NCBI RefSeq assembly: GCF_017309385.1
Contig: NZ_JAFJMJ010000003.1
Span: forward strand, 1,054,001 to 1,118,000
Reading direction: 5' to 3'
DNA: 64,000 nt
Origin: Amycolatopsis sp. 195334CR
GTDB lineage: Bacteria > Actinomycetota > Actinomycetes > Mycobacteriales > Pseudonocardiaceae
A model generated the notes under the pieces. The model was given only the letters and a program-made list of their open reading frames with translations. It was not told where the DNA came from and searched no databases. Within the stretch, counting starts at the first letter, position 1. Each line of letters begins with the position of its first letter. Made by a program: the position numbers and the translations under genes. This document shows, piece by piece, positions 8,280 to 17,156 of the stretch.

Positions 8280-9928
8280 TTCGCCGCCCACTCGGTCACC
8301 ACGGCGTCCAGCACGGACAGCGGCAGCGCACCGCCGCCGAGCACCAGGTCGTGGAAGGCGCGGATGTCGAACCGCTCCCCCAGTGCCGCTTCGGCCGCAG
8401 CCCGGATGCGCTGGATCTCCAGCCGTCCCACCATGTACGACAGTGCCTGCCCGGGGAAGGCGATGTACCGGTCCACTTCGGACTCGATCTCCACGGCGGG
8501 CATCGGGGTGTGCTCGGTCAGGTAGTCCACCGCCTGCTGGCGGCTCCAGCCCAGCGCGTGCAGCCCGGTGTCCACCACCAGCCGCCCGGCCCGCATCGAG
8601 TCGCAGCTCAGCATGCCGAGCCTGGCCACGTCGTCGGAGTACAGGCCCATCTCGTCGGCGAGCCGCTCGGTGTAGAGGCCCCAGCCCTCGGCGTAGGCGT
8701 TGAAGTCGCCGATCCGCCGCAGCAGCGGCAGGTGGTCGAGGCCGAGCGCGGTGCTGAGCTGGAAGTGGTGCCCGGGAATGGCTTCGTGGAAGGCGACCGC
8801 CTCGGACATGTGCCGGAACCGCTCGGTCGCCTCGTGCGTGTTGGCGAAGTAGGTGCCGGGGCGCGAGCCGTCGGCGGCGGGCCACAGGTAGTAGGCCGCC
8901 GGGGCGCCCGGTGCCTCCGCCTCGGGCACCGGCTCGACCACGCACGGCTGCGGCGGGATGCGGCCGAACCACTTCGGCGCCTCCGCTTCGGCCCTGGTGA
9001 TCGCGGCGCGGGCCGAGTCCAGCAGTTCGTCGGCGCTGTTCCAGCGCAGCGCGGGATCGGTGCGCAGCCGCTGGAAGATCTCCGCCAGGTCCTTGGTGCC
9101 GAACACCCGGCCGCCGAGGTCCCGGTACTCCTCGGCCAGTTCGCCGATCAGGCGCAGGCCGGTGGCGTGCAGGTCCTCCGGGGTGCGGTCGGTGGTGGTG
9201 TGCTTGCGGGCGAGCGCGGTGTAGATCTCGTCACCGCCGGGGAGCCACTTGAGCCCGACCTGGTCCAGCGGACGGCCGTGCGGGGCGATCTCCTCGGCGA
9301 GGACCTTCCGGTAGGCGGCGAACGCGGGCCGCACCGACGACTCCAGCAGTTCGGCGCGGCGCCGCTCGAACTCCTCGTCGGGCGCGGACTGGCGGAGCAG
9401 CGGGTCCTGCGACGGCTCGCCCAGGTAGCGATCCAGGTGCTGGATCGCCGACTCGACCAGGTGCGCGACCGGGGTGAGCCCGGCCGCGACCCCGGCGCGA
9501 TGGCGGTCGGCCACCCGCTGGAGGTACTCCGGGATGGCGGCGATCCGGCCGAGGTGCGCCTCGGCGCTCGCGCCCTCGGTCACGGTGATCATCGGCAGCG
9601 TGGTCAGCAGGCTCACCGCGGGAGAGATGAACATGTCGGTGATGGTGAACTCGGTCAGGCGGGCGTCGATGCCGTCGATGTGCGCCTTCGCCAGGGTGAT
9701 CAGCACGTCGACGGTGACCCGGTCGGTCTCGCCGAGTGCCGACCGGTCCAGCGCGGCCGCGCGGTCCGCGATGGCCACCAGCCGGGCGCGCTGCGCCTGC
9801 TCGGCCTCGGCACTCGGGTCGCCGAGGCCGGGGCGGGTCTGGTCCAGCCCGAGCAGCACCGGCGTCAGCGGATCGGCTTCGAAGAGCAGGTCGGTGAACT
9901 CGTCGGCGAGTGCGACGGCCTCGGTCAT
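8276..9928 (-). CDS. DUF885 family protein, copy 1 of a tandem pair
   Basis: This 550-residue paralogue of the next gene shares the HEAIPGHHFQ motif, the EGWGLYTERLADEMGLYSDDV block and the AFHD segment near the C-terminus. Residue-level similarity is high in the C-terminal halves and lower at the N-termini, so the pair arose by an old tandem duplication. The two genes are translationally coupled. I expect a cytoplasmic metal-dependent hydrolase, with one possibility being a dimeric enzyme of two unlike subunits. Confidence 0.88.
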   Translation of the reverse strand: MTEAVALADEFTDLLFEADPLTPVLLGLDQTRPGLGDPSAEAEQAQRARLVAIADRAAALDRSALGETDRVTVDVLITLAKAHIDGIDARLTEFTITDMFISPAVSLLTTLPMITVTEGASAEAHLGRIAAIPEYLQRVADRHRAGVAAGLTPVAHLVESAIQHLDRYLGEPSQDPLLRQSAPDEEFERRRAELLESSVRPAFAAYRKVLAEEIAPHGRPLDQVGLKWLPGGDEIYTALARKHTTTDRTPEDLHATGLRLIGELAEEYRDLGGRVFGTKDLAEIFQRLRTDPALRWNSADELLDSARAAITRAEAEAPKWFGRIPPQPCVVEPVPEAEAPGAPAAYYLWPAADGSRPGTYFANTHEATERFRHMSEAVAFHEAIPGHHFQLSTALGLDHLPLLRRIGDFNAYAEGWGLYTERLADEMGLYSDDVARLGMLSCDSMRAGRLVVDTGLHALGWSRQQAVDYLTEHTPMPAVEIESEVDRYIAFPGQALSYMVGRLEIQRIRAAAEAALGERFDIRAFHDLVLGGGALPLSVLDAVVTEWAAK

Positions 9929-10011
9929 CAGGCGTCCCCCAGGGTCGGATCGGCGTAGGTCACCCGAGCCTAGTCCGAACTCGAGTGAGGGAGGCGGTAG
10001 CGTGACGGGCT

Positions 10012-11013
10012 GTGGCCGTGACCGATCCCGTGGATGCCCGCCTGCTCGCCGCACTGGCCGAGGTGGGCAAGACGGCCGTACACGAACTCGCCGCCAAGGT
10101 CGGCATGGATCCGCGCGAGGTGGCCTACCGGCTGGTGGCGCTCTCGGGCAGCGGCCTGCCGCTGCTGGTCGGCGTGGAGAGCGACCCGAACGGCCTGCGC
10201 GCCGCGCTGGTCGGCGGAGCCGGCCCGCGCCCGCCAGCCCAGCCGCAACAGCAGCAGCCACCGCCCCCGCCGCAGAACGTGGCTGGCACGCCGTCCGGCC
10301 GGTACAACGTGCACGGCCAGCCGCCGCGACCGGGCGTCCAGGGCGTGCCGAGCGGCGCGTACGGCGTGCCGAGCGGGGCGTACGCCGTGCAGGGCACACC
10401 GTCCGGCCGCTACCAGCCGCCGCCCGCCCGGCCGCCGCAGCAACCGCCGCCACCGCCCCAGCAGCAGGTCCACCGCCCGCCGATGCCGCCCCCGCCCGCC
10501 GACCCGGTGATGAGCACCTGGGGACCACCGCAGAGCGCTTCCTGGGCGCGCGGCGACCAGCCGCCGTCGGGCAACGGCGCGCCCGCGGGCAAGCGCACCG
10601 GGAAACCGGGTGAGGTGCTGGAAACCCAGGGCCTGGAAGGCGAACGCCTCGCCCTGCAACTGCTCGAGGTGCAGGACCCGGCGGACTTCCTGTTCAGCGC
10701 GGCCGGGTACAGCCTGGAGCCGGGCGAGCGCGCGGTGGTGGTGCACACCGAGATCACCAACCGCGGCCAGATCCCGTTCGTCTCGCTCCCGGACAACTAC
10801 CTGGAGCTGATCACCGCCGAGGGCAAGGCCGTCGGCAAGGCACCGGTCTCGCTGTCGTCGCGGCCACCGCACCGGATCGGCGTGCAGCCGGGCGAGACCG
10901 CGGGCGGGCACACCGTCTACGTGCTGCCGGAGGCCACGCGCGTGGTGTCGGTGCGCTGGAACGCCCGTCCCGAGGTGGACGAGCGCTCCCTCACCTGGTC
11001 CATCGAGGACTGA
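10012..11013 (+). CDS. winged-helix-like N-terminus, proline-rich linker and beta-rich C-terminal domain, function unknown
   Basis: Three parts are visible in the 333 residues. Residues 1-65 look like an AsnC-type helix-turn-helix (LLAALAEVGKTAVHELAAKVG). Residues 70-190 are rich in Pro and Gln and contain repeats of the form VPSGAY and TPSGRY. Residues 200-333 form a probable beta-sandwich, with VVVHTEITNRGQIPF resembling DUF4352-like modules. It starts at a GTG and is convergent with the pseudouridine synthase gene. It may couple an assembly or sensing domain to a DNA-binding fold; this is inference only. Confidence 0.75.
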   Translation: MAVTDPVDARLLAALAEVGKTAVHELAAKVGMDPREVAYRLVALSGSGLPLLVGVESDPNGLRAALVGGAGPRPPAQPQQQQPPPPPQNVAGTPSGRYNVHGQPPRPGVQGVPSGAYGVPSGAYAVQGTPSGRYQPPPARPPQQPPPPPQQQVHRPPMPPPPADPVMSTWGPPQSASWARGDQPPSGNGAPAGKRTGKPGEVLETQGLEGERLALQLLEVQDPADFLFSAAGYSLEPGERAVVVHTEITNRGQIPFVSLPDNYLELITAEGKAVGKAPVSLSSRPPHRIGVQPGETAGGHTVYVLPEATRVVSVRWNARPEVDERSLTWSIED

Positions 11014-11019
11014 CGCCGG

Positions 11020-11943
11020 CTAGGACTCGGCGCGCAACTTCTCCAGCGCGTCAGCCAGATCGTCGGGGTACTCCGCCTCGAACTCGACCCAGCGGCCGTC
11101 CGCCGGGTGCGCGAAGCCGAGCGTCCTGGCGTGCAGCCACTGCCGCGACAACCCCAGCCGCCGGGCCAGCACCGGGTCGGCGCCGTAGGTCAGGTCCCCG
11201 ACGCACGGGTGGCGCAGCGCCGCGAAGTGCACGCGGATCTGGTGCGTGCGCCCGGTTTCCAGCTTGATGTGGGCGAACGACGCGGCACGGAACGCCTCGA
11301 CCACCTCGTAGTGCGTCACGCTCGGCCGGCCACCGGCGACCACGGCGAACTTGTAGTCGTGCCGGGGGTGCCGGTCGATCGGCGCGTCGATGGTGCCCTT
11401 GGTCGGATCGGGATGCCCTTGGACCAGCGCGTGGTAGCCCTTGTCCACGGTCCGTTCCTTGAACGCCCGCTTCAGCGCGGTGTACGCGTGCTCGCTCTTG
11501 GCCACCACCATCACGCCGGTGGTGCCCGCGTCGAGCCGGTGCACCACGCCCTGGCGCTCGGCCGCGCCCGAGGTGGAGATGCGCAGCCCGGCGGCGGCGA
11601 GCCCGCCGACCACGGTCGGCCCGGTCCAGCCGGGGCTCGGGTGCACCGCCACGCCGACCGGCTTCGACACCACCACGATGTCGTCGTCCTCGTGCACGAT
11701 CCGCATGCCCTCGACCGGCTCGGCGACCACCTCGACGGTGCGCGGCTCGGGCAGGGTGACCTCCAGCAGGCCCCCCGCGGTGAGCCGGTCGGACTTGCCC
11801 GCCGGCCTGCCGTCGAGCAGCACCTCCCCGGCCTCGGCCAGTTCGGCGACCGCGGTCCTGGACAGTCCGAGCAGCTTGGCCAGCCCGGCGTCGACCCGCA
11901 TCCCGTCCAGGCCGTCCGGGACCGGCAGCATCCGCCCGCTCAC
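11020..11943 (-). CDS. RluD-type 23S rRNA pseudouridine synthase
   Basis: The 307-residue enzyme has an N-terminal S4 RNA-binding domain ([30 protein letters not shown]) and the RluA-family catalytic motif [15 protein letters not shown], with the catalytic Asp after [22 protein letters not shown] is the second family signature. The GTG start at 11943 overlaps the lspA stop, so the pair is coupled. The lspA-rluD neighbourhood is standard in actinobacteria. Confidence 0.93.
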   Translation of the reverse strand: MSGRMLPVPDGLDGMRVDAGLAKLLGLSRTAVAELAEAGEVLLDGRPAGKSDRLTAGGLLEVTLPEPRTVEVVAEPVEGMRIVHEDDDIVVVSKPVGVAVHPSPGWTGPTVVGGLAAAGLRISTSGAAERQGVVHRLDAGTTGVMVVAKSEHAYTALKRAFKERTVDKGYHALVQGHPDPTKGTIDAPIDRHPRHDYKFAVVAGGRPSVTHYEVVEAFRAASFAHIKLETGRTHQIRVHFAALRHPCVGDLTYGADPVLARRLGLSRQWLHARTLGFAHPADGRWVEFEAEYPDDLADALEKLRAES

Positions 11944-12560
11944 GACTTCCTGACCTTCTTCTTCTCGATCGTCTTGCCGTCGTAGTCCTTGCCCAGCAGC
12001 GAGAGCAGGATGATCAGGCCGCAGCCGACGAACAGCGACGAGTCGGCCACGTTGAACACCGGCCACACGTCACCGTTGGGCGCGAACACCGAGACGAAGT
12101 CGACCACGTGGCCCTGCAGCACGCCGGGGGCGCGGAAGAACCGGTCGGTCAGGTTGCCCAGCGCACCGGCCAGGATCAGCCCGAGGCCGACCGCCCAGCC
12201 CGGCGAGCGCAGCCGCTTGGCGAACCAGATCAGCGCGATCACCACCGCGCACGCGATCAGCGCGAGCACCCAGGTCATCCCGGCGGCCATGCCGAAGGCG
12301 GCGCCGGAGTTGCGGATCAGCTGCAGGTAGACCGCGCCGCCGAGGATGCGGACCGGCTCGGCGAACTCCAGTTCGGCCACCGCGATCGCCTTGGTCACCT
12401 GGTCGACGGCGAGCACCAGCACCGCGATCACCGCGAGCAGCACCACCCGGCGCTTCGGCTGAGGCGGCTCAGGCGTCTCAGGCGCGTCGGGTACGGCGCC
12501 GCCCTCGCTCGGTTCGGCTTCAGGCGGTATCGGCTGGTCGCTCACCACGCCATTGTCCAC
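11940..12560 (-). CDS. lspA: lipoprotein signal peptidase
   Basis: LspA cleaves signal peptides of prolipoproteins in the membrane. The catalytic Asp motifs are present as NLTDR and FNVADS, together with AVDQVTK and the NSGAAFG loop, across four hydrophobic segments. An extended Pro/Glu-rich cytoplasmic N-terminus of about 35 residues precedes the first helix, and the basic KKKVRKS tail is typical. Starts are ambiguous between GTG codons at 12560 and 12545; neither has a good ribosome-binding site. It overlaps the end of the upstream membrane-protein gene. One client in this window is the MceE lipoprotein. Confidence 0.93.
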   Translation of the reverse strand: MDNGVVSDQPIPPEAEPSEGGAVPDAPETPEPPQPKRRVVLLAVIAVLVLAVDQVTKAIAVAELEFAEPVRILGGAVYLQLIRNSGAAFGMAAGMTWVLALIACAVVIALIWFAKRLRSPGWAVGLGLILAGALGNLTDRFFRAPGVLQGHVVDFVSVFAPNGDVWPVFNVADSSLFVGCGLIILLSLLGKDYDGKTIEKKKVRKS

Positions 12561-13302
12561 GGCGCGTGACCAGCGCGGCGATCGCCCCGGTGAGCAGCAC
12601 CAGCCCCGGCACCAGGCCCGGCGGCGCCGGGATCATCTCCAGCGAGCCCACCACGACCAGCAGCGCCACCACCGCGAGCAGCAGGCTGCGCTCCAGCACG
12701 GCGAGCACCAGCAGGCCGACCACGTAGACGAGCAGGTCGCCCAGGTCCGGCAGGGCCATCGCCAGCAGCATGCTCGCCACCAGCCCGGTCAGCACGGCAC
12801 CGGTCCAGCCCGCCACCTTCCGCCCCCGGCCGGTGCCGAAGTACGCCCAAGCCAGGCCGCAGAGGCCGAGCCCGCCCAGCGGCAGCACGAAGGTGGTCAG
12901 GAAGCCGGACTCGTCGATCGAGGTCCAGCTCGCCCCGCCGAAGGCCGACAGCACCAGGATCGCGGCCGCACCGCCGGCCACCAGCAGGGCGACCCGCCAC
13001 GCCGACGGCCGCGACTTGGCCTGGAAGACGTACCAGGCCACGGTCACCGCGAAGACCAGGAGCGCGGCGACCGGCCACCGGCCGAACGCCGAGAACGGCT
13101 GCGGGCTCTGCAACGCGACCAGGGCACCCGAATCGGCATAGGCGTACAGGCTCTGGACCATCAGGGGCTCGCCCTGCGGGGCGTAGGCGAACCAGCCGAA
13201 GTCCGTTCTCGGCACGAACACCACCGCGGCGAGCAGGGCCACCGCCGCGAGCAGCAGCGGGACCCAGTAGTCCCGCCGGTTCGCCGAAATCGGTTCGCGC
13301 AC
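12520..13302 (-). CDS. multi-pass membrane protein of unknown function
   Basis: The 260 residues contain seven or eight hydrophobic stretches, the first right after a short basic N-terminus (ANRRDYWVPLLLAAVALLAA). A polar loop of about 35 residues rich in aromatic residues follows helix 1. I recognise no family. The gene overlaps lspA by up to 41 bp and lies 4 bp from the upstream decarboxylase gene, so all three are probably co-transcribed. Confidence 0.75.
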   Translation of the reverse strand: MREPISANRRDYWVPLLLAAVALLAAVVFVPRTDFGWFAYAPQGEPLMVQSLYAYADSGALVALQSPQPFSAFGRWPVAALLVFAVTVAWYVFQAKSRPSAWRVALLVAGGAAAILVLSAFGGASWTSIDESGFLTTFVLPLGGLGLCGLAWAYFGTGRGRKVAGWTGAVLTGLVASMLLAMALPDLGDLLVYVVGLLVLAVLERSLLLAVVALLVVVGSLEMIPAPPGLVPGLVLLTGAIAALVTRRGQWRGERPADTA

Positions 13303-13306
13303 GTAC

Positions 13307-14737
13307 TTACCCCCTGGCCAGCCTGGCCCCGATCTCCCGCACCACCGAGACGAGCAGGGCGATGTCCGCCGCGCCGGTCCGCCAGTTGACGATCGCCGGC
13401 CGCAGCGCGACCCGCCCCCGGTACACGGTCGTGCCAGCGTAGACCCGGCCGTCCGCCAGCAACTCGGCCCCCAGCCGCCGGTTCAGCTCGTCCATCCGTT
13501 CGTCGTCGAATCCCTCGTGGTGGTACCGGAAACACACCACGTTCAGGCCCGGCGGCGCGAGCGGTTCCAGGTCCGGCGCCTCGTCGACCAGCTTGCCGAG
13601 CAGCCGCGCGAGTTCGTGGTGGCGCTCGATCATCGCGCGGTGGCCGTCGCGGCCGTAGGCACGCAGCGTCGCCCAGATCGGCAGGGCGCGGGCGCGGCGG
13701 GAGGATTCCGGGCCGAGCGAGTTGTAGTTGATCCTGGCCTCGTCACCGACCGGCAGGTACGCCGCGTCGGGCATGCCGAACGACTGCACCAGGCGCCGGG
13801 GTTCGCGCAGGAAGGCGAACCCGCTCTCGTACGGCACGTTGAGCCACTTGTGCCCGTCGGCGGCCACGGAATCGGCGCGCTCGACGCCCTTCACCAGGTG
13901 CGCCGTCTTCGGGGAGACCGCGGCGAAGAGGCCGAACGCACCGTCGATGTGCAACCACGCGCCGTACTTCTCGGCCAGGTCGGCCAAATCGGCGATGGGA
14001 TCGAAGTCGCCCGCGTTGACCTCACCGGCGTTCCCGATGATCACCGCCGGGCCGTCGACCGCGGCGAGTTCCGCTTCCATCGCGGCGAGATCCACCCGGC
14101 CGGCGTCGTCGCGGGCGAACACGCGCACGGTGTCGCGGCCGCAGCCGAGGATCTGCAACGCCTTGCGGCTGCTGGGATGCACGTAACCGCTGGAGAGCAC
14201 CGGCAGGCGCGGCAACCCGAGCAGGCCGTCGGCGCTGACGTCCACCCCGTGCTGTTCGGCCCACCAGTGCCGGGCGGCGGCCAGCCCGGTCAGGTTCGCC
14301 AGCGTCGCGCTCGGGGTCAGCACACCGCCGTAGGACGCGGGCAGGCCGAACAGGTCCTTCAACCAGCCCAGTACGACGGTCTCCACCCGGGCCGCGAAGG
14401 GCGAGGTCGGCCAGAGCCCGGCGACCTGGTCGAGCAGCGACGTCACCCAGTCCGCGGCCTGCGCCGCCGGGGTCGAACCGCCGACGACGTAGTGGAAGAA
14501 CCGCGGACCGGACGAATGCGTGGCCGCCTCGGTGCCGATCCGCACCAGCTCGCGGAGGCTGGGCAGGGTGCCGTCACCGCCTTCCGGCAGTGGCCCGTCG
14601 AGCTCGTCCAGCAGCGGTGCGGTGGCCGGGTCGTGGACCAGCCGGTCCCCCAGCGAAGCCAGGTACGGCCCGGCGGCGTCGGCCACCAGTCGCAGTGCTT
14701 CGGCCGTCGCGTCGCGTTCCTCCAGCGGATCTCCCAT
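13307..14737 (-). CDS. PLP-dependent group II decarboxylase (aromatic L-amino-acid decarboxylase-like)
   Basis: This 476-residue fold-type I enzyme has the PLP lysine at residue 297 within DSVAADGHKWLNVPYE, the WLHIDGAFG motif whose Asp binds the pyridine nitrogen, and an N-terminal half (HYVVGGSTPAAQAADW, TPSATLANL) typical of the DDC/TDC/GAD family. Decarboxylation of an aromatic or acidic amino acid is likely; the exact substrate is not set by visible residues. Nothing around it suggests a biosynthetic cluster. Confidence 0.88.
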   Translation of the reverse strand: MGDPLEERDATAEALRLVADAAGPYLASLGDRLVHDPATAPLLDELDGPLPEGGDGTLPSLRELVRIGTEAATHSSGPRFFHYVVGGSTPAAQAADWVTSLLDQVAGLWPTSPFAARVETVVLGWLKDLFGLPASYGGVLTPSATLANLTGLAAARHWWAEQHGVDVSADGLLGLPRLPVLSSGYVHPSSRKALQILGCGRDTVRVFARDDAGRVDLAAMEAELAAVDGPAVIIGNAGEVNAGDFDPIADLADLAEKYGAWLHIDGAFGLFAAVSPKTAHLVKGVERADSVAADGHKWLNVPYESGFAFLREPRRLVQSFGMPDAAYLPVGDEARINYNSLGPESSRRARALPIWATLRAYGRDGHRAMIERHHELARLLGKLVDEAPDLEPLAPPGLNVVCFRYHHEGFDDERMDELNRRLGAELLADGRVYAGTTVYRGRVALRPAIVNWRTGAADIALLVSVVREIGARLARG

Positions 14738-14769
14738 ACCCGCAGAAGATCACGCGCACGGGCGCGCGT

Positions 14770-16101
14770 CTAGGCCAGGAAATCCGGCAGGGGCCGGGGA
14801 TCCGGGGTCGGCGCCCAGCGGCCGTCGACCTTGCCGTACTCCCAGCGGGCTCCCCTGGCGACGATCTGCCGCAGGGCGAGCAGCAGCCGGTCGACGTGCT
14901 CCTCGGTGCTGCCGAGGCCGAGGCTGACACGCACCGCCTGCTGCCCCTCGCCGCCCGCGTGCCGGATCAGGCGCCGCGTCGCGATGTGCGCGCAGAACGC
15001 GCCGTCCCGCACGCCGATGCCGTATTCCGCGGAGAGCACCGCGGCCAGCCAGCCGGGCTCGAAGCCGTCGATGACGAAGCTGAGCGTGCCGACGCGGTCG
15101 ACGTCGGCGTCGAACAGGCGCAGTTCCGCGAAGCCGGGAACGGAGGACAGCCCGCGGTGCAACCGCCGCAGCAATGCGTCCTCGTGCTCGCGGATGGCAT
15201 CCCAGTTCTCCGAAAGCGCTTCGCACGCCACACCCAGCGCGTACACCCCGACCGTGTTGGGCGAACCGGCTTCGTGACGCTCCGGCCCGGAGTTCCACAC
15301 CACGCCGATCTCGGCGCTTCCGTTGCGCTGCACCGCTTTGGTCGCCCCGCCACCGGCGAGGTACGGCTGCCCGGCCCGCAGCCAGTCGGCCCGGCCGACC
15401 AGCGCACCGGCCCCGAACGGCGCGTACAGCTTGTGCCCCGACAGCGCCACGTAGTCCACGTCCAGCTCGCGCAGCGAGAACGGCCGGTGCGGCGCCAGCT
15501 GGGCCGCGTCCAGCGCGATCCGCGCGCCGTGCTTCCTCGCCACCGCGGCGATTTCGGCCACCGGCAGCAGTTCGCCGGTCACGTTGGACGCGCCGGTGAG
15601 CACCACCAGGCGCGGACCCGGCGCGCACTCCGCCAGCGCACTGTCCACAGCGGACACCGCGGCGAGCCTGGTGCGCGGCGGTTCCACGCGGTGCACGCGC
15701 GGGCCGCGCCACGGCAGCAGCGCCGCGTGGTGCTCGGTGTCGAACAGCACCACGGAGGTCTCGCGCGGCAGGCACTTCGCCAGCAGGTTGAACGAGTCGG
15801 TGGTGTTGCGGGTGAAGATCACCGCGTCCGAGGAGCGGGCGCCGGTGAAGCGCCGCAACACTTCCCGGGTGCGCTCGTAGACCTTTGTGGACACCTGGGA
15901 GGCGAAGCCCGCGCCGCGGTGCACGCTGGCGTACCAGGGCAGGAACTCGTCGACGGCGGTGCGGACCCGCTGCAGGCAGGGCGCGCTCGCGGCGTGGTCG
16001 AGGTTCGCGTAGCCGATCTCACCGCCGTTGACCAGCGGCACGGACAGCGCGGCACCGGCGACTTCCGGGACGGTGCAGGTGCGTTCGAGTGCGAGCGTCA
16101 T
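14770..16101 (-). CDS. class V aminotransferase, SufS-like cysteine desulfurase, under SAM-IV riboswitch control
   Basis: The 443-residue protein has the PLP lysine at residue 224 (SGHKLYAPFG), the DTEHHAALLPW motif of SufS-type desulfurases and a cysteine at residue 370 (GAFCAH), matching the catalytic Cys loop. The start ATG at 16101 follows GGAGG by 6 nt. No suf genes are near, so it is probably not the Fe-S assembly enzyme. The SAM riboswitch in the leader instead ties it to methionine, cysteine or other sulfur metabolism. Confidence 0.87.
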   Translation of the reverse strand: MTLALERTCTVPEVAGAALSVPLVNGGEIGYANLDHAASAPCLQRVRTAVDEFLPWYASVHRGAGFASQVSTKVYERTREVLRRFTGARSSDAVIFTRNTTDSFNLLAKCLPRETSVVLFDTEHHAALLPWRGPRVHRVEPPRTRLAAVSAVDSALAECAPGPRLVVLTGASNVTGELLPVAEIAAVARKHGARIALDAAQLAPHRPFSLRELDVDYVALSGHKLYAPFGAGALVGRADWLRAGQPYLAGGGATKAVQRNGSAEIGVVWNSGPERHEAGSPNTVGVYALGVACEALSENWDAIREHEDALLRRLHRGLSSVPGFAELRLFDADVDRVGTLSFVIDGFEPGWLAAVLSAEYGIGVRDGAFCAHIATRRLIRHAGGEGQQAVRVSLGLGSTEEHVDRLLLALRQIVARGARWEYGKVDGRWAPTPDPRPLPDFLA

Positions 16102-16107
16102 GGGGGG

Positions 16108-16130
16108 CCTCCTCGATGTCGGGACCCCCG
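16108..16130 (-). promoter_or_regulatory. possible RBS-sequestering hairpin of the SAM riboswitch
   Basis: Between the aptamer and the ATG at 16101, a run of five G (read on the minus strand) is followed by a GAGGAGG ribosome-binding site and then six C. G-run to C-run pairing would place the ribosome-binding site in the loop or stem, which fits translational control. There is no U-tract, so a transcription terminator is less likely. Exact pairing is inferred by eye. Confidence 0.45.
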
Positions 16131-16170
16131 ACCGAGAGGATCCGCGCTTGCCCGCCACACCTCGTGACGA

Positions 16171-16257
16171 GCCAGGTCCTCACCCGGGGCACCCCACCGC
16201 GGTTGGAGGGTTGCCGGCCAGCTAGCCGGGGCTTGACGCTGGCACTCATGACCTAGC
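16171..16257 (-). ncRNA. SAM-IV (S-box clan) riboswitch
   Basis: The leader matches the actinobacterial SAM-IV pattern that I know: GGTCATGAGTGCCAGCGTCA, then GCCGGCAACCCTCC, then GCGGTGGGGTGCCCCGGGTG. An 8-bp P1 helix closes the aptamer, with GCTAGGTC at 16257-16250 pairing to GACCTGGC at 16178-16171. GCAACC in the core is the shared SAM-I/SAM-IV ligand site. About 70 nt separate the aptamer from the start codon. SAM binding should lower expression of the desulfurase-like enzyme. Confidence 0.88.
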
Positions 16258-16267
16258 CGAAAAGGTA

Positions 16268-16307
16268 ACCCACTGGGCGGCGCCCGCGCCAGGGCCGCCC
16301 AGTGGGT
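16268..16307 (-). terminator. perfect 14-bp hairpin after the M23 peptidase gene
   Basis: ACCCACTGGGCGGC at 16268-16281 is the exact inverse of 16294-16307, with a 12-nt loop. It starts 11 bp past the peptidase stop codon and lies 11 bp before the riboswitch on its far side. It lacks a clear U-tract, as is common for actinobacterial terminators. It probably insulates the riboswitch unit from the peptidase gene. Confidence 0.7.
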
Positions 16308-16317
16308 GAGATGGCGA

Positions 16318-16995
16318 TCACTCCGCTTCGTACCGGAACCGGCCGGGGAGCTGGACCGCCTCGCCATCGGCGACACGCGTCGCGACGCCGCTGTACTGCG
16401 TGGTGCCCTCGGTGAACCGCCAGCCGCCGAATTCCTTGCCGTCAACGGGTTCCCCGTGCGATTCGGCAATGCGGGAGTGGACCTGGCCGTAGCTGAGGCC
16501 GTCCCAGTTCCCGGCGTCCAGCGCGTCCGCCGACCGCGCGGTCCCGTCCGGCAGTGTCCACAGGGTGAAATGCACGTGGGCGCCGGAACTGCTGCCACCG
16601 CAGGGCAGCGCGTTGCCGGTTTCGCCGAGCAGCGCGCCCGGTTCGACGGCCTGCCCGTCGGTGACCGCGATGCGCTCCAGGTGGTAGTAGCCGGTGCGCC
16701 AGCCACCCGCGTGGTCGATGGTCACCCAGTCGCCGCCGTCGCAGTGCTGCAGCCGGACCGTGCCGGCCAGCGGCGCGCGCACCAGGCCGTCGCGGGGGCT
16801 CAGGTCGAGCGCGTTCTTGACCCCGCTGGTGCCGTTGTCCGAATGGATGCCCGCCGAACTGACCTGCTGCCCAGCCTCGAACGGCAGGGCGAAGACGGGG
16901 AACGCCTCGGCAGCCGAAGCAGACGGCGCCAGCAGCACCCCACCGGCGAGCACGGCGACCGCCGCCAGCCCACGAAGGTTCGACGAGTCAGCCAC
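16318..16995 (-). CDS. secreted M23 metallopeptidase, LasA/beta-lytic type
   Basis: The 225-residue protein has a signal peptide (LRGLAAVAVLAGGVLLAPSASA) with likely cleavage near residue 29. Metal-site residues fit M23: His51 and Asp64 are 13 apart as in LasA, and the HxH motif is at 140-142 (AHVHF) with His105 (YYHLE) as a further conserved His. GTG 16995 is preceded by GGGGAG at 8 nt and is preferred over the frame start at 17013. It should cleave peptide crosslinks or small peptides outside the cell. Confidence 0.87.
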   Translation of the reverse strand: MADSSNLRGLAAVAVLAGGVLLAPSASAAEAFPVFALPFEAGQQVSSAGIHSDNGTSGVKNALDLSPRDGLVRAPLAGTVRLQHCDGGDWVTIDHAGGWRTGYYHLERIAVTDGQAVEPGALLGETGNALPCGGSSSGAHVHFTLWTLPDGTARSADALDAGNWDGLSYGQVHSRIAESHGEPVDGKEFGGWRFTEGTTQYSGVATRVADGEAVQLPGRFRYEAE

Positions 16996-17156
16996 GCTTC
17001 GTGCTCCCCACACTCGCTACCCACCATTCGGGTTAGTCAATGCGAGCGAAACGTAAGCCATTCGGCGGAAGTTAGGAATACACGAGGTGAGACAAAACCG
17101 CGTTAAGTGACCCAAGTCACACTGAATCATCGCTGCTCAGACGGGTTCACACGCCT

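Noticed and set aside
13307..16101. Decarboxylase and SufS-like gene as one operon
   Set aside because: There is a 32-bp gap and co-transcription is possible, but the riboswitch is specific to the first gene's leader and no functional link is seen.
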